The notes: generated by a model not told the origin, from the letters alone. A stretch of DNA of 39,947 nucleotides from an uncultured Clostridia bacterium (GCA_945948535.1 CAMFBN010000022.1:1-39947); one strand, 5' to 3'. Positions 24,954 through 32,399 are shown, numbered from the stretch's first letter. Translations and numbers: made by a program.

Positions 24954-25021
24954 GCAGGGTACAAAACCCTGCCGCAAAGAAGAACCCGAACCTTCTCCCA
25001 ATGGGGAAGGTTCGGGTTCTT
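24954..25021 (-). terminator. Double terminator of the amino-acid ABC operon
   Basis: Two consecutive hairpins after the ATPase gene: AAGAACCCGAACCTTC / GAAGGTTCGGGTTCTT (24980-24995 with 25006-25021) and GCAGGGT / ACCCTGC (24954-24960 with 24966-24972), the second followed on the reverse strand by TTTTCC. Together they separate this operon from the miaB promoter. Confidence 0.82.
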
Positions 25022-25071
25022 GCTGTCGGCGGTGCCGGAACCGGGAATCGGCCCGGACCCCGACGGAGGGG

Positions 25072-25815
25072 CTATTCGTAATCGAAGGACTTGAGAAAAT
25101 CCTTCGCCCGGTCAGTGGTTGGACTTGCGAAGAAGGCCTTGGGGTCGGCGCTTTCCTCCACCACCTCGCCGTTTTCGATGAACAGAATCCGGTCGGCAAT
25201 GGCCCGGGCAAAATTCATTTCGTGGGTGACAATGACCATGGTGCTGCCGGCCTTCGCAAGGGACAGAACCACTTCCAACACCTCCCGCACCATCTCCGGG
25301 TCCAGCGCCGCGGTGATTTCGTCCAGCAGCAGGATTTCCGGGTGCATACACAGCGCCCGGACGATGGCCACCCGCTGCTTCTGACCGCCGGACAGCTGCC
25401 GGGGGTAGTCGTCCCTCCGGTCGGCAAGGCCCACCTTTTGCAGCAGTTCCAGCGCCTCCGCTTCCACCTCGGCCCGGGGGCGCTTCTGCACCTTCATGGG
25501 TGCCAGCAAGATGTTATCCAGAATGGTTTTGTGGGGGAACAGCTCGTAGCTCTGGAAAACCATACCGATTTTCTGCCGCATTTTCGTGATGGAGGTTTCG
25601 TCCCGCAAAACCTTCTCGCCGTCCAGCAGAATTTCTCCGCCCTGAATGGGTTCCAGACCGTTCAGGCAGCGAAGCAGGGTGCTTTTTCCGCAGCCGGAGG
25701 GGCCGATAATGACTACCACCTCGCCCTTATGGACATCCAGGTTAAAATCCTCAAAAATCGCGTGCTCGCCAAAGACTTTTCGCAAATGCCGCACGCTGAG
25801 CAGTACATTTTCCAC
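25072..25815 (-). CDS. Polar amino-acid ABC importer ATPase (GlnQ/TcyC type)
   Basis: A 247-residue cytosolic ATPase energising the HisM-type permease pair just upstream. Walker A GPSGCGKST (about 38-46), Q-loop FQSYELFPH, ABC signature LSGGQKQRVAI, Walker B ILLLDEITAALD and switch HEMNFA are complete; the EMNFAR segment is typical of the polar amino-acid uptake subfamily. The start is taken as GTG at 25815 with AAAAGGTGG in front and a 2-base gap to the preceding stop; an extension to 25869 lies within the permease gene. Last gene of the operon. Cys/cystine as substrate is inferred from the operon's binding protein and leader. Confidence 0.92.
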   Translation of the reverse strand: MENVLLSVRHLRKVFGEHAIFEDFNLDVHKGEVVVIIGPSGCGKSTLLRCLNGLEPIQGGEILLDGEKVLRDETSITKMRQKIGMVFQSYELFPHKTILDNILLAPMKVQKRPRAEVEAEALELLQKVGLADRRDDYPRQLSGGQKQRVAIVRALCMHPEILLLDEITAALDPEMVREVLEVVLSLAKAGSTMVIVTHEMNFARAIADRILFIENGEVVEESADPKAFFASPTTDRAKDFLKSFDYE

Positions 25816-25817
25816 GG

Positions 25818-26492
25818 CTATGACCACCTTTTCTCTAAGTACCCCGCCAGACGGCTGATGGGCCAGCAAATCAGGAAATACAGCAAAAATACCACGGCGA
25901 AGACTCCGAAGGCGGCGTTGGGGGCAGTCCTGCGGTTGGCCTCAATAATCTGCTGGGCCACCTTCAGCACCTCCACAATGCCAATCATCATGACCAGACT
26001 GGTGGTCTTTACCATCCGGGTAATCAGGTTGATGGACAGCGGAATCAGCCGCCGGACGGTCTGGGGCAGAATGACGTAGCCGTAGACCTGCAGGGGATTC
26101 ATGCCCAGCGCCTGGGCGCTTTCGTGCTGAATGGCGGGGATGCTTTGCAGGGCGCCCCGCACCAGATCGCCCATTTCCGCCGTGCCCCAGAAGCTGAACA
26201 CGAAAATTGCCGCCGTCTCCGCATTCAGATTCCAGCCGAAGACCCGGGTGGTGCCAAAATACACCACAAACAGCAGCACCATCTGGGGCATAATGCGGAC
26301 GATTTCCAGATATACCCGGAAAATGACCTTCAAGACCCGGCTTTTGGCGGTCATCAGCATCCCGACCACGATGCCCAGGGCTATGCTGATGGCGACGGAA
26401 ATCAGGCTGATGCGCACCGCCACCCACAGACCGCCCAGCAGCCGGAGAAAATTCGTGCCCTTGAACAGCACATCAATTCCCAAACTCTGCAT
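25818..26492 (-). CDS. Amino-acid ABC transporter permease 2 (HisM/GlnP type)
   Basis: A 224-residue permease with about five helices. The EAA loop ESAQALGMNPLQVYGYVILPQTVRRLIPLSINL (about residues 122-154) is the ATPase docking site of the His/Glu/Gln/Arg family. The N-terminal region GLWVAVRISLISVAISIALGIVVGML is the typical first pair of helices. AAAGGAGG lies before the ATG at 26492, and the start overlaps the previous permease gene by 20 bases. It presumably forms a heterodimer with the upstream permease. Confidence 0.92.
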   Translation of the reverse strand: MQSLGIDVLFKGTNFLRLLGGLWVAVRISLISVAISIALGIVVGMLMTAKSRVLKVIFRVYLEIVRIMPQMVLLFVVYFGTTRVFGWNLNAETAAIFVFSFWGTAEMGDLVRGALQSIPAIQHESAQALGMNPLQVYGYVILPQTVRRLIPLSINLITRMVKTTSLVMMIGIVEVLKVAQQIIEANRRTAPNAAFGVFAVVFLLYFLICWPISRLAGYLEKRWS

Positions 26493-27132
26493 AGCGCAGC
26501 CTCCTTTCCAAGAAGCTTCCCAGAATGGACACCGGCAGCAGCATGACAAGATAGAAGATGACGAGCAATGTCAGGCATTCGATGGTTTTGGCGTACATGC
26601 CGATTAAATCCTTGGCGGTGAACATGAGATCCATCAGGCTGATGGTGGAAAACACGCTGGTTTCCTTCAAAAGAAAGATCAGGTTCGCCAGCAGGCCGGG
26701 AACGCTGGAGGTCACCGCCTGAGGGAGAATCACATACCCAAAGACCTGCGCCGGGTTCATGCCTAGACTCTGGGCGCTTTCCGTTTGAATGGGGGCGATG
26801 TTTTCCAGTCCGCTGCGGAAGGTCTCCGCCATGTACGCGCCCCCCAGCAGGCCCAACCCCAGACAGCCGCAAGCTTGCGCGGAAATGCGGATGCCGATTT
26901 TCGGCAGGGCAAAGTACAGGAAAAACAGCTGCACCAGCAGAGGGGTGTTGCGAAACAGCTCAATGTAGGCGCCGACAATCCGGCGCAGCACCGGAATTTT
27001 CAGATGCACTACCACCGCGCAGGCAACCCCCAGCACCAGCGCCAGCAGCACGCCCTGCCAGCCGATTTTCAGGGTCAGCAGCAGCGCGTCCCAAAAGCGG
27101 GGCAGGTAGTCTTTCATAACCGCAAAATCCAT
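26473..27132 (-). CDS. Amino-acid ABC transporter permease 1 (HisM/GlnP type)
   Basis: A 219-residue inner-membrane permease. LLLTLKIGWQGVLLALVLGVACAVV starts the core, YIELFRNTPLLVQLFFLYFALP is the family's RxTPLLVQ motif (about 59-80), and ESAQSLGMNPAQVFGYVILPQAV is the EAA loop. The two permeases are related but clearly different, so a heterodimeric channel is expected. GGAGG precedes the start; 12 bases separate it from metI. Confidence 0.92.
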   Translation of the reverse strand: MDFAVMKDYLPRFWDALLLTLKIGWQGVLLALVLGVACAVVVHLKIPVLRRIVGAYIELFRNTPLLVQLFFLYFALPKIGIRISAQACGCLGLGLLGGAYMAETFRSGLENIAPIQTESAQSLGMNPAQVFGYVILPQAVTSSVPGLLANLIFLLKETSVFSTISLMDLMFTAKDLIGMYAKTIECLTLLVIFYLVMLLPVSILGSFLERRLRYAEFGN

Positions 27133-27144
27133 AGGTATCCTCCG

Positions 27145-27810
27145 TCAGGACTGCCGCCGGTGGTCGATTTTCCGGGCGGCGAGGTTGCCCAGACCCTGCA
27201 ATAGCTGCACGATGGCTACGATAAACACCAGCGTTACCAGCATGACGCCGGTATCATAGCGGTAGTAGCCGTAGCGAATGGCAATATCGCCCAGACCGCC
27301 GCCGCCAATGACGCCCGCCATAGCGGAGTAGCCCAGCACGGTGCCGAGCACAATGGTCGCCCCCACCAGCAGGGAGGTTCGGGCCTCGCCGATGAGCACC
27401 TTCCAGACGATGGTGCCGGTTTTCGCGCCCATGCTCAGGGCCGCTTCAATGACCCCGGCAGGCACTTCCTTGAGGGAGGACTCCACCATCCGCCCGATGA
27501 AGGGCGCGGCTGCCAGCGTCAGGGGGACGATGGTCGCCGTGGAGCCGTAGGTCTTTCCCACGATGGCCTTGGTCAGGGGCATGACGAGGATCAACAGAAT
27601 CAGGAAGGGGATGCTGCGGGTGATATTGATAATCACATCCAGAATCCGATAAACCGTCCGGTTGGGGGCGATTCCCTTTTCATCCGTCAGGGTCAGGGCG
27701 ATGCCCAGCGGCAGACCAATGAGATAGCCGAAAAAGGTAGAGACGAGGGTCATATAGCAGGTATCCCAGATGCCTTCCAGCAGCATTTTAATCATGGTTT
27801 CATCCAACAT
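27145..27810 (-). CDS. metI: Methionine ABC transporter permease
   Basis: A 221-residue permease of the MetI family: GIWDTCYMTLVSTFFGYLIGLPLGIAL, then NITRSIPFLILLILVMPLTKAIVGKTYGSTATIVPLTLAAAPFIGRMVE, with the EAA loop EAALSMGAKTGTIVWKVLIGEARTSLL and the family tail GGGGLGDIAIRYGYYRYDTGVML. It homodimerises and pairs with MetN. Start at 27810 inside the end of metN (11-base overlap) with GAGGAGG, so translation is coupled. Confidence 0.95.
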   Translation of the reverse strand: MLDETMIKMLLEGIWDTCYMTLVSTFFGYLIGLPLGIALTLTDEKGIAPNRTVYRILDVIINITRSIPFLILLILVMPLTKAIVGKTYGSTATIVPLTLAAAPFIGRMVESSLKEVPAGVIEAALSMGAKTGTIVWKVLIGEARTSLLVGATIVLGTVLGYSAMAGVIGGGGLGDIAIRYGYYRYDTGVMLVTLVFIVAIVQLLQGLGNLAARKIDHRRQS

Positions 27811-28573
27811 AGCTTTCTTCCTCCTCATCCGCCATTAATAGCAGCCGCTTTGCCGCCCGGGATTTGGGGTGGTCAAAAATCTCGGCGACGCTGCCTTCCT
27901 CCTGTACCAAACCGCCGTCCAGCACCGCCACCCGGGTACAGACCTCCTGAATTACCCGCATTTCGTGGGTGATGACTACGATGGTAATGCCCAGCGTGTC
28001 CCGGATGGCTTTCAGCAGACGCAGAATGGTCTGGGTGGTCTCCGGGTCAAGGGCGCTGGTGGCCTCGTCGCACAGCAAGATGTCCGGCTCGTTGGCAAGC
28101 ACCCGGGCAATGGCCACCCGCTGCTTCTGACCGCCGGAGAGCTGGGAAGGGTAGGCCTTGGCCTTGTCTGCCAGACCCACCTTTTCCAGCAGGGACAGGG
28201 CCTTCTCCCGCCGCTCCTTTTTGGGGATGCCCCGGATTTCCAGGGGGAAGCAGACGTTTTCCAGCACCGTCTGCTGTTCCAGCAGGTTGAAGTGCTGGAA
28301 GATCATGCCGATTTTCTGCCTGCGCAGGCGAAGCTGCTCCTTACTGAGCGCCAGCAGGCTTTCCCCGTTCAGCAGAACGTCTCCGCTGTCCGGGCGTTCC
28401 AGCAGGTTCATACATCGCACCAGCGTGCTTTTTCCCGCGCCGGAAAGGCCGATGACGCCGAAAATTTCCCCTTTTCCGATGGAAAGGGAAACGCCCTTCA
28501 GCGCTTCCACGCTGCCGTTTTTTGCGGAGAAGGTTTTGCAGAGATTCCGAATCTCCAAGTAGCTTTCTTCCAT
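27800..28573 (-). CDS. metN: Methionine ABC transporter ATPase, short form without NIL domain
   Basis: A 257-residue ATPase. Walker A GLSGAGKST, FQHFNLLEQQTVLENV (Q-loop, typical of MetN), signature LSGGQKQRVAI, Walker B DILLCDEATSALDPETT, and HEMRVI. MetN usually runs to about 340 residues with a C-terminal NIL/ACT-like domain that binds methionine and gives trans-inhibition; here the protein stops right after the ATPase core, so that feedback should be missing. The start at 28573 follows GAGGTAAGGAT; the in-frame extension to 28762 overlaps the binding-protein gene and is not conserved. Confidence 0.93.
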   Translation of the reverse strand: MEESYLEIRNLCKTFSAKNGSVEALKGVSLSIGKGEIFGVIGLSGAGKSTLVRCMNLLERPDSGDVLLNGESLLALSKEQLRLRRQKIGMIFQHFNLLEQQTVLENVCFPLEIRGIPKKERREKALSLLEKVGLADKAKAYPSQLSGGQKQRVAIARVLANEPDILLCDEATSALDPETTQTILRLLKAIRDTLGITIVVITHEMRVIQEVCTRVAVLDGGLVQEEGSVAEIFDHPKSRAAKRLLLMADEEEESYVG

Positions 28574-28606
28574 ATCCTTACCTCGATTTCTTTTTTTCAG
28601 GGAAAA

Positions 28607-28643
28607 CAGGGGCGGGCAGCGGAAAAACCGCTGTCCGTCCCTG
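28607..28643 (-). terminator. Intercistronic hairpin between binding protein and metN
   Basis: Sixteen-bp near-perfect stem (28607-28622 with 28628-28643, CAGGGACGGACAGCGG type), A/T loop, then TTTTCCC on the reverse strand. It is likely a partial terminator or 3'-end stabiliser that keeps the binding-protein mRNA more abundant than the transporter mRNA, as is common in ABC import operons. Confidence 0.65.
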
Positions 28644-28652
28644 CTGTTTGCG

Positions 28653-30287
28653 TCAATCCTCGAAGGGAACCACGGCCCCGTCGTAGGTGTCGGTGATAAA
28701 CTGCTTGATTTCGTCGGACTTGAGAACCTTGGCAAGGGCCTGAATGCCCTCGTTATTCTCATTGCCTTTCTTCACAACCAGCACATTCACATAGGTCTTG
28801 GCTGCGGTGGAAGCGCTGGTTTCGTAGGCAACCGCGTCATGGGCAACGGAGAAGCCCGCTTCCAAAGCGTAATTGCCGTTGAGCACCACGAAGGCTACCT
28901 CGTCCTTGACCCGGGAGACCTGCGCCGCTTCCAGCTCCTGAATCTTCACGTTGTGGGGATTTTCCACAATGTCCTTCACCGTTGCTGTCAGGCCGGCGCC
29001 GTCAGCCAGCTTGATGATGCCGTTGTCCTGCAGCAGGAGCAGCGCCCGGGCCTCGTTGGTGGTGTCGTTGGGCACCGCGATCACATCGCCGTCGGCAATG
29101 TCGCTGAGGGAGGACTTGGTGCCCGGATAGATGCCGAAGGGCTCATAGTGGATGCCCGCCACGGATACCAGCTGGGTGCCTTTTTCCTCGTTGAAATTGT
29201 CGAGATAGGGAACGTGCTGGAAGTAGTTGGCGTCAATTTCGCCGCTGTCCACCACCAGATTGGGCTGCACATAGTCCTCAAACTCGGTGACCTTCAGCGT
29301 CCAGCCTTCCTTGGCAAGCAGCTTGGCGGCTTCCGCCAGAATTTCCGCGTGGGGCGTGGGGGAAGCGGCTGCGGTGATGGTGCCCTTCTCCTCTGTAGCG
29401 GGAGCTTCCTCTGCGGCGGTGGCGACGACACCGCCCTCAACCACCAGCGTATCCTCGTAATCCTTGCCGTAGGTGTCCAGCAGGGTGGCTTCATAGTCCG
29501 CGTGGAAGAAATTCTCGTTGCCCAGAGCCTTGATTTCGTCGTTCAGCCAGTTCAGCAGAGTGGTGTTGCCCTTGGTGACGGCGGGAGCGATGGTGTCCGC
29601 GCTGCCGAGGGACGGGATGCCCACGGTGTAGCCGGGATTCTCAATGGCGAAGGCGATGACCTCGGTGTTGTCGTTGGCCCAGACGACGCCGTTGCCGTTT
29701 TCAAAGGCGGTCTTGGCTTCCGCGTAGGCGTCGTACTTTTGCAGCTTGATTTCGGGGTTGTTCTTTTCCAGGTAGGTTTCGGCGGTGGTGCCGGAAATGA
29801 CGATCACCTGATCGTCCGCGTCGAGGTCAGACAGAGAGGTAATCACCCGGCTGTCCGGGGAGACAACGCCCAGCGCCACGTTCATGTAGGGAAGGGCAAA
29901 GTCAACTTCCTGCGCCCGCTCGGGGGTGACGGTGAAGTTGGCGAGGACGATGTCCACCTTGCCGGTCTGCAGGTACTCAATCCGGTTGGCGGCTTCGGTG
30001 GAGACGTAATTGATCTTCACGCCCAAGTCTTCGCCGATCCGGTTGCCGAAGTAAACGTCATAGCCCTGATACGCGCCGTTCTCGTCCACGTAGCCAAAGG
30101 GGCTCTTGTCGGAGAAGACGCCGATGTTGATGGTGCCGCTGGACTTGATCTCGTCCAGAGTACGGAAGGTGCCCTTGGTGTCCGCGGCGGGAGCTTCCTC
30201 CTTTTTCGCGCCGCAGCCGGCAAGCAGGGAGGCGGCGACGGTCAGGCTCAGGAAAACGGCTCCGATTTTCTTAATCAAGTTTTTCAT
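28653..30287 (-). CDS. Fused substrate-binding lipoprotein: CjaA-like cysteine-type domain plus MetQ domain
   Basis: A 544-residue lipoprotein with signal peptide and lipobox LLAGC (Cys25). Residues about 40-285 are a complete family-3 binding protein: GVFSDKSPFGYVDENGAYQGYDVYF, EAANRIEYLQTGKVDIVLANFTVTPERAQEVDFALPYMNVALGV, and ADTIAPAVTKGN. This strongly recalls the Campylobacter cysteine-binding protein CjaA. A linker (about 286-305) leads into a complete NlpA/MetQ domain: ASPTPHAEIL (308-316), DANYFQHVPYL (352-362), AGIHYEPFGIYPGTKSSLSDI, and a MetQ C-terminus. No frameshift or stop separates them. The operon supplies both matching transporters. AGAGGAATAAG is the ribosome site. Domain calls are firm; ligands are inferred. 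Confidence 0.92.
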   Translation of the reverse strand: MKNLIKKIGAVFLSLTVAASLLAGCGAKKEEAPAADTKGTFRTLDEIKSSGTINIGVFSDKSPFGYVDENGAYQGYDVYFGNRIGEDLGVKINYVSTEAANRIEYLQTGKVDIVLANFTVTPERAQEVDFALPYMNVALGVVSPDSRVITSLSDLDADDQVIVISGTTAETYLEKNNPEIKLQKYDAYAEAKTAFENGNGVVWANDNTEVIAFAIENPGYTVGIPSLGSADTIAPAVTKGNTTLLNWLNDEIKALGNENFFHADYEATLLDTYGKDYEDTLVVEGGVVATAAEEAPATEEKGTITAAASPTPHAEILAEAAKLLAKEGWTLKVTEFEDYVQPNLVVDSGEIDANYFQHVPYLDNFNEEKGTQLVSVAGIHYEPFGIYPGTKSSLSDIADGDVIAVPNDTTNEARALLLLQDNGIIKLADGAGLTATVKDIVENPHNVKIQELEAAQVSRVKDEVAFVVLNGNYALEAGFSVAHDAVAYETSASTAAKTYVNVLVVKKGNENNEGIQALAKVLKSDEIKQFITDTYDGAVVPFED

Positions 30288-30331
30288 ATCTTATTCCTCT
30301 TTTTCAATCAAATTCAGGGAATCCGAGCACG

Positions 30332-30365
30332 AAAAAAGCCGGGGCTCTCCGAAAGCTCCCGGGCA
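30332..30365 (-). terminator. Attenuator terminator in the leader of the import operon
   Basis: Reverse-strand arms GCCCGGGAGCT and AGAGCCCCGGC (30354-30364 with 30338-30348), with one C-C mismatch and a tandem GA step, followed directly by TTTTTT (30332-30337). It lies after the leader ORF and before the lipoprotein gene. Its 5' arm can instead pair with the leader segment at 30446-30455. Confidence 0.82.
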
Positions 30366-30400
30366 AATGGCGCTGTGACATCCCTAACGAAATATCAGTT

Positions 30401-30508
30401 TCAGGTGCAGCAAACAGCATACGAATGCACCCCGCCATACGGATATGCCCGGGAGATACACATTCGACAACAACAGTATTGTGCAGCATAAGAATTCTTT
30501 TCAAACAT
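30401..30508 (-). CDS. Cysteine-rich leader peptide (attenuator uORF)
   Basis: A 35-residue ORF with a strong AAAGGAAAGGAG site, ATG at 30508 and TGA at 30401-30403. Six of 35 residues are Cys: a run Cys12-Cys13-Cys14 (UGU UGU UGU), Cys17 next to Met16, and Cys33-Cys34 (UGC UGC). It has no signal or domain and ends before a terminator, the layout of amino-acid leader peptides such as those of trp or his operons. Immediately after the first Cys run, CTCCCGGGCA (30446-30455) is perfectly complementary to the terminator's 5' arm TGCCCGGGAG (30356-30365). Ribosome stalling at Cys codons 12-14 would leave this segment free to form an antiterminator. Regulatory role inferred; the ORF and complementarity are seen directly. 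Confidence 0.85.
   Translation of the reverse strand: MFEKNSYAAQYCCCRMCISRAYPYGGVHSYAVCCT
30446..30455 (-). promoter_or_regulatory. Antiterminator segment within the leader ORF
   Basis: CTCCCGGGCA on the reverse strand, codons 18-21 of the leader ORF. It pairs over 10 of 10 bases with 30356-30365 (5' arm of the terminator). It begins 11 bases after Cys codon 14, about the distance covered by a ribosome paused at the Cys run. Confidence 0.75.
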
Positions 30509-30552
30509 TGCAATCCGCTCCTTTCCTTTGGCTGCTCAGATTCGATGGTCTG

Positions 30553-30581
30553 ATAATACACCCAATTTCCCAGGTTGTCAA
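30553..30581 (-). promoter_or_regulatory. Strong promoter of the cysteine/methionine import operon
   Basis: Perfect TTGACA (30576-30581), 17-base spacer, TATTAT (30553-30558), about 45 bases upstream of the leader ATG. The whole leader from start to lipoprotein ATG is about 260 bases. Confidence 0.88.
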
Positions 30582-30676
30582 TAGGGTTTTGAAAATATTT
30601 TCCTATTTTTCTGGTTGGTTAATCTGAATAATCGAAGGCAGCGGCGTTCTGCGCATTAAAAAAGAAACATAATTTA

Positions 30677-30715
30677 ACGGGGGAGTCCCGGAAATCACCC
30701 GAAACTCCCCGTATT
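30677..30715 (-). terminator. Terminator of the thrE-like gene
   Basis: Imperfect stem ACGGGGAGT / ACTCCCCCGT extended by TTCGGG / CCGGGA, immediately after the stop, with an AT-rich tail ending in CTTTTTT further on (reverse strand). Confidence 0.65.
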
Positions 30716-30718
30716 TTC

Positions 30719-31951
30719 TCATTCAAACAGTTTTTTCAGCTTCCAGTCGGAATAAATCCGGAACACGGTGGACCCCAGAAGAATGCCCACAGCCATGATG
30801 CCGGCGATGGCGGCGGTGTACATTCCCTGATGGGCGAAGGCCTCCATCTGGCCCAAAACCGCGTAGTTCATGGTGTAATACACCCCCGCGCCGGGAATCA
30901 GGGGGAAAATGGACACCACCAGATAGGAAATCGCCGGGTATTTGCGCACCCGGGCCAGGGTTTCGGAGTACACCGAGGCGAACAGCGCCGACCAGAAATA
31001 GCACACGATATCCCCGCAGCCCAGCTCCCCGGCAATGCGGTAGACCAGCCAGGAAAGTCCGCCGCCGATGGCGCACAGCGCCACCCCGGGGCCGTGGATG
31101 TTAAAGAGGATGGAAAAGCCGATGCAGCCCAGAGCCGCGAACAGGCACTGGATGCCGATGGAGTAGGGCAGTGCGATTTGGGACACCGGCATTCCCCATA
31201 AAAGGCTGGACAGATTCCACGCCCCCGCCGTGCCCAGGGCGATGGCGGCGGCAATGAGGAACACCTGCACCACCCGGTTTAGCCCCGAGTTGGTGTCGCC
31301 GTAGATAATGTCCCGCATGGCGTTGGTAAACAGCAGGCCCGGCACCAGAATCATCAGCGCGCCGATGATGGCGGCGTCGGCCCGGCGGCAGATGCCCGCC
31401 GCGCCCAGTCCGTAGGCCAGCCATGCCATAAAGAAGGCGGCGGCGATGGTAATGAAGAACTGGCTGACCCTCCGGGTGCTGAGCAGGGCCGAGACCAGCC
31501 CCACCAGCAGGCCGCAGATTCCGGCGCACAGGGCGTCCGGCAGGCTGCCGCCAAAGAACAGGCAGAAGCCGAAGGCCCCCAGAAAATAGCCCAGCGCCAT
31601 GACGGGCGGGGAAAAGGACCGGCGGTTTGCCAGCGTATCGGCAAGCTGCTGCTGGGCCTCCTGAGGGGCGGGGGTGCTGCGGCAGATGGAGCGGCTCAGG
31701 GCGCTTAAGCGTTCCACGCTGTCCAGGTCATTGCCGTGGCTGCCGATGCGGCGCATCCGGGTAATGGGCAGGCCCTTTTTGGTCAGCACGGTAACGATGA
31801 GGTAATTGGGAATGGCGAAGACCTCGGTGTCCAGCCCGTAGGCGGAGAGCACCCGGCTGACGCTTTCCTCCACCCGGAAGGTCTCCGCGCCGCTCATGGC
31901 CAGTTCATAGCCTAAGTCGCTGGCAAGGTCAATGAGAGTAATGTCGTCCAT
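30719..31951 (-). CDS. ThrE-type threonine/serine exporter
   Basis: A 410-residue membrane protein carrying both halves of the ThrE family in one chain. The N-terminal cytosolic part has the conserved ELAMSGAETFRVEESVSRVLSAYGL (about 14-38) and GSHGNDLDSVERLSALSR segment. It is followed by about ten helices; the DUF1212-like region is about 1-250 and the ThrE_2/DUF3815-like region about 265-405 (FPLIPGAGVYYTM). Many clostridia encode these as two genes. The start is ATG 31951 after TGAGG; the GTG at 31963 is part of that ribosome site. It probably exports Thr/Ser and perhaps other small amino acids. It neighbours the Cys/Met importer but has no shared promoter. Confidence 0.88.
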   Translation of the reverse strand: MDDITLIDLASDLGYELAMSGAETFRVEESVSRVLSAYGLDTEVFAIPNYLIVTVLTKKGLPITRMRRIGSHGNDLDSVERLSALSRSICRSTPAPQEAQQQLADTLANRRSFSPPVMALGYFLGAFGFCLFFGGSLPDALCAGICGLLVGLVSALLSTRRVSQFFITIAAAFFMAWLAYGLGAAGICRRADAAIIGALMILVPGLLFTNAMRDIIYGDTNSGLNRVVQVFLIAAAIALGTAGAWNLSSLLWGMPVSQIALPYSIGIQCLFAALGCIGFSILFNIHGPGVALCAIGGGLSWLVYRIAGELGCGDIVCYFWSALFASVYSETLARVRKYPAISYLVVSIFPLIPGAGVYYTMNYAVLGQMEAFAHQGMYTAAIAGIMAVGILLGSTVFRIYSDWKLKKLFE

Positions 31952-32018
31952 GGGAATCCTCACAAGTTAGAATATCGGAAAACAGTATACCATAAAGCTG
32001 GGAAATAGCAAGGGGAGA

Positions 32019-32112
32019 GTTTGGAGTTAGGAGTTAGGAGTTAGGAGTTAGGAGTTAGGAGTTAGGAGTGTGGAGAGTGGAGAGTGAAGTGTGGAGAGTG
32101 GAGAGTGGAGAC
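32019..32112. repeat. Tandem GGAGTTA / GGAGAGT repeat array
   Basis: Six to seven copies of the heptamer GTTAGGA followed by GTGGAGA-type units. This is the same vocabulary as the terminal arrays of the elements at 35616 and 36299, but without their hairpin core here; a solo terminus or a decayed element. The 536-base gap 31952-32487 holds this array, the palindromic repeat 32162-32289, and the promoter and leader of the next gene. Confidence 0.8.
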
Positions 32113-32161
32113 AGGAAGTGGCATTGGTTCGCTTAATTGTTCTATTGCTGACTAAGAAAAC

Positions 32162-32289
32162 CTGTCATTGCGAGCCAGTCCGCTTTCCTGGCGTGACAAT
32201 CCGTACTCCTTTTCGCAGCAGGTACGTTATCGGAACGTGAGAAGGGGAACGGATTGCCACGTCGGGCTTCACCCTCCTCGCAATGACAT
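32162..32289. repeat. Palindromic TGTCATTGCGAG repeat, copy 2
   Basis: About 128 bases with inverted ends TGTCATTGCGAG / CTCGCAATGACA. The right half (GGATTGCCACGTCGGGCTTCACCCTCCTCGCAATGACA) is the reverse complement of the left half of copy 1 at 4037. The whole can form one long hairpin. Confidence 0.8.
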
Positions 32290-32353
32290 GCTAATTCGCT
32301 AAATTCTTTCGTGTCCAAATAAAAAACTACCCATTTTTGTCTCCAAACGGGTG

Positions 32354-32382
32354 GTGACAGCGTCCGCGTTGTCTGCTATAAT
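32354..32382 (+). promoter_or_regulatory. Predicted promoter of the secreted repeat-protein gene
   Basis: GTGACA (32354-32359), 17-base spacer, perfect TATAAT (32377-32382). It implies a leader of about 95 bases. Confidence 0.75.
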
Positions 32383-32399
32383 AGCGGTGTAACGGAATC

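Noticed and set aside
30288..30660. SAM riboswitch or T-box expected upstream of a methionine importer
   Set aside because: I searched the leader for the SAM-I core and for a T-box core (AGGGTGGNACCGCG) and found neither. The leader is instead explained by the Cys-rich uORF and terminator.
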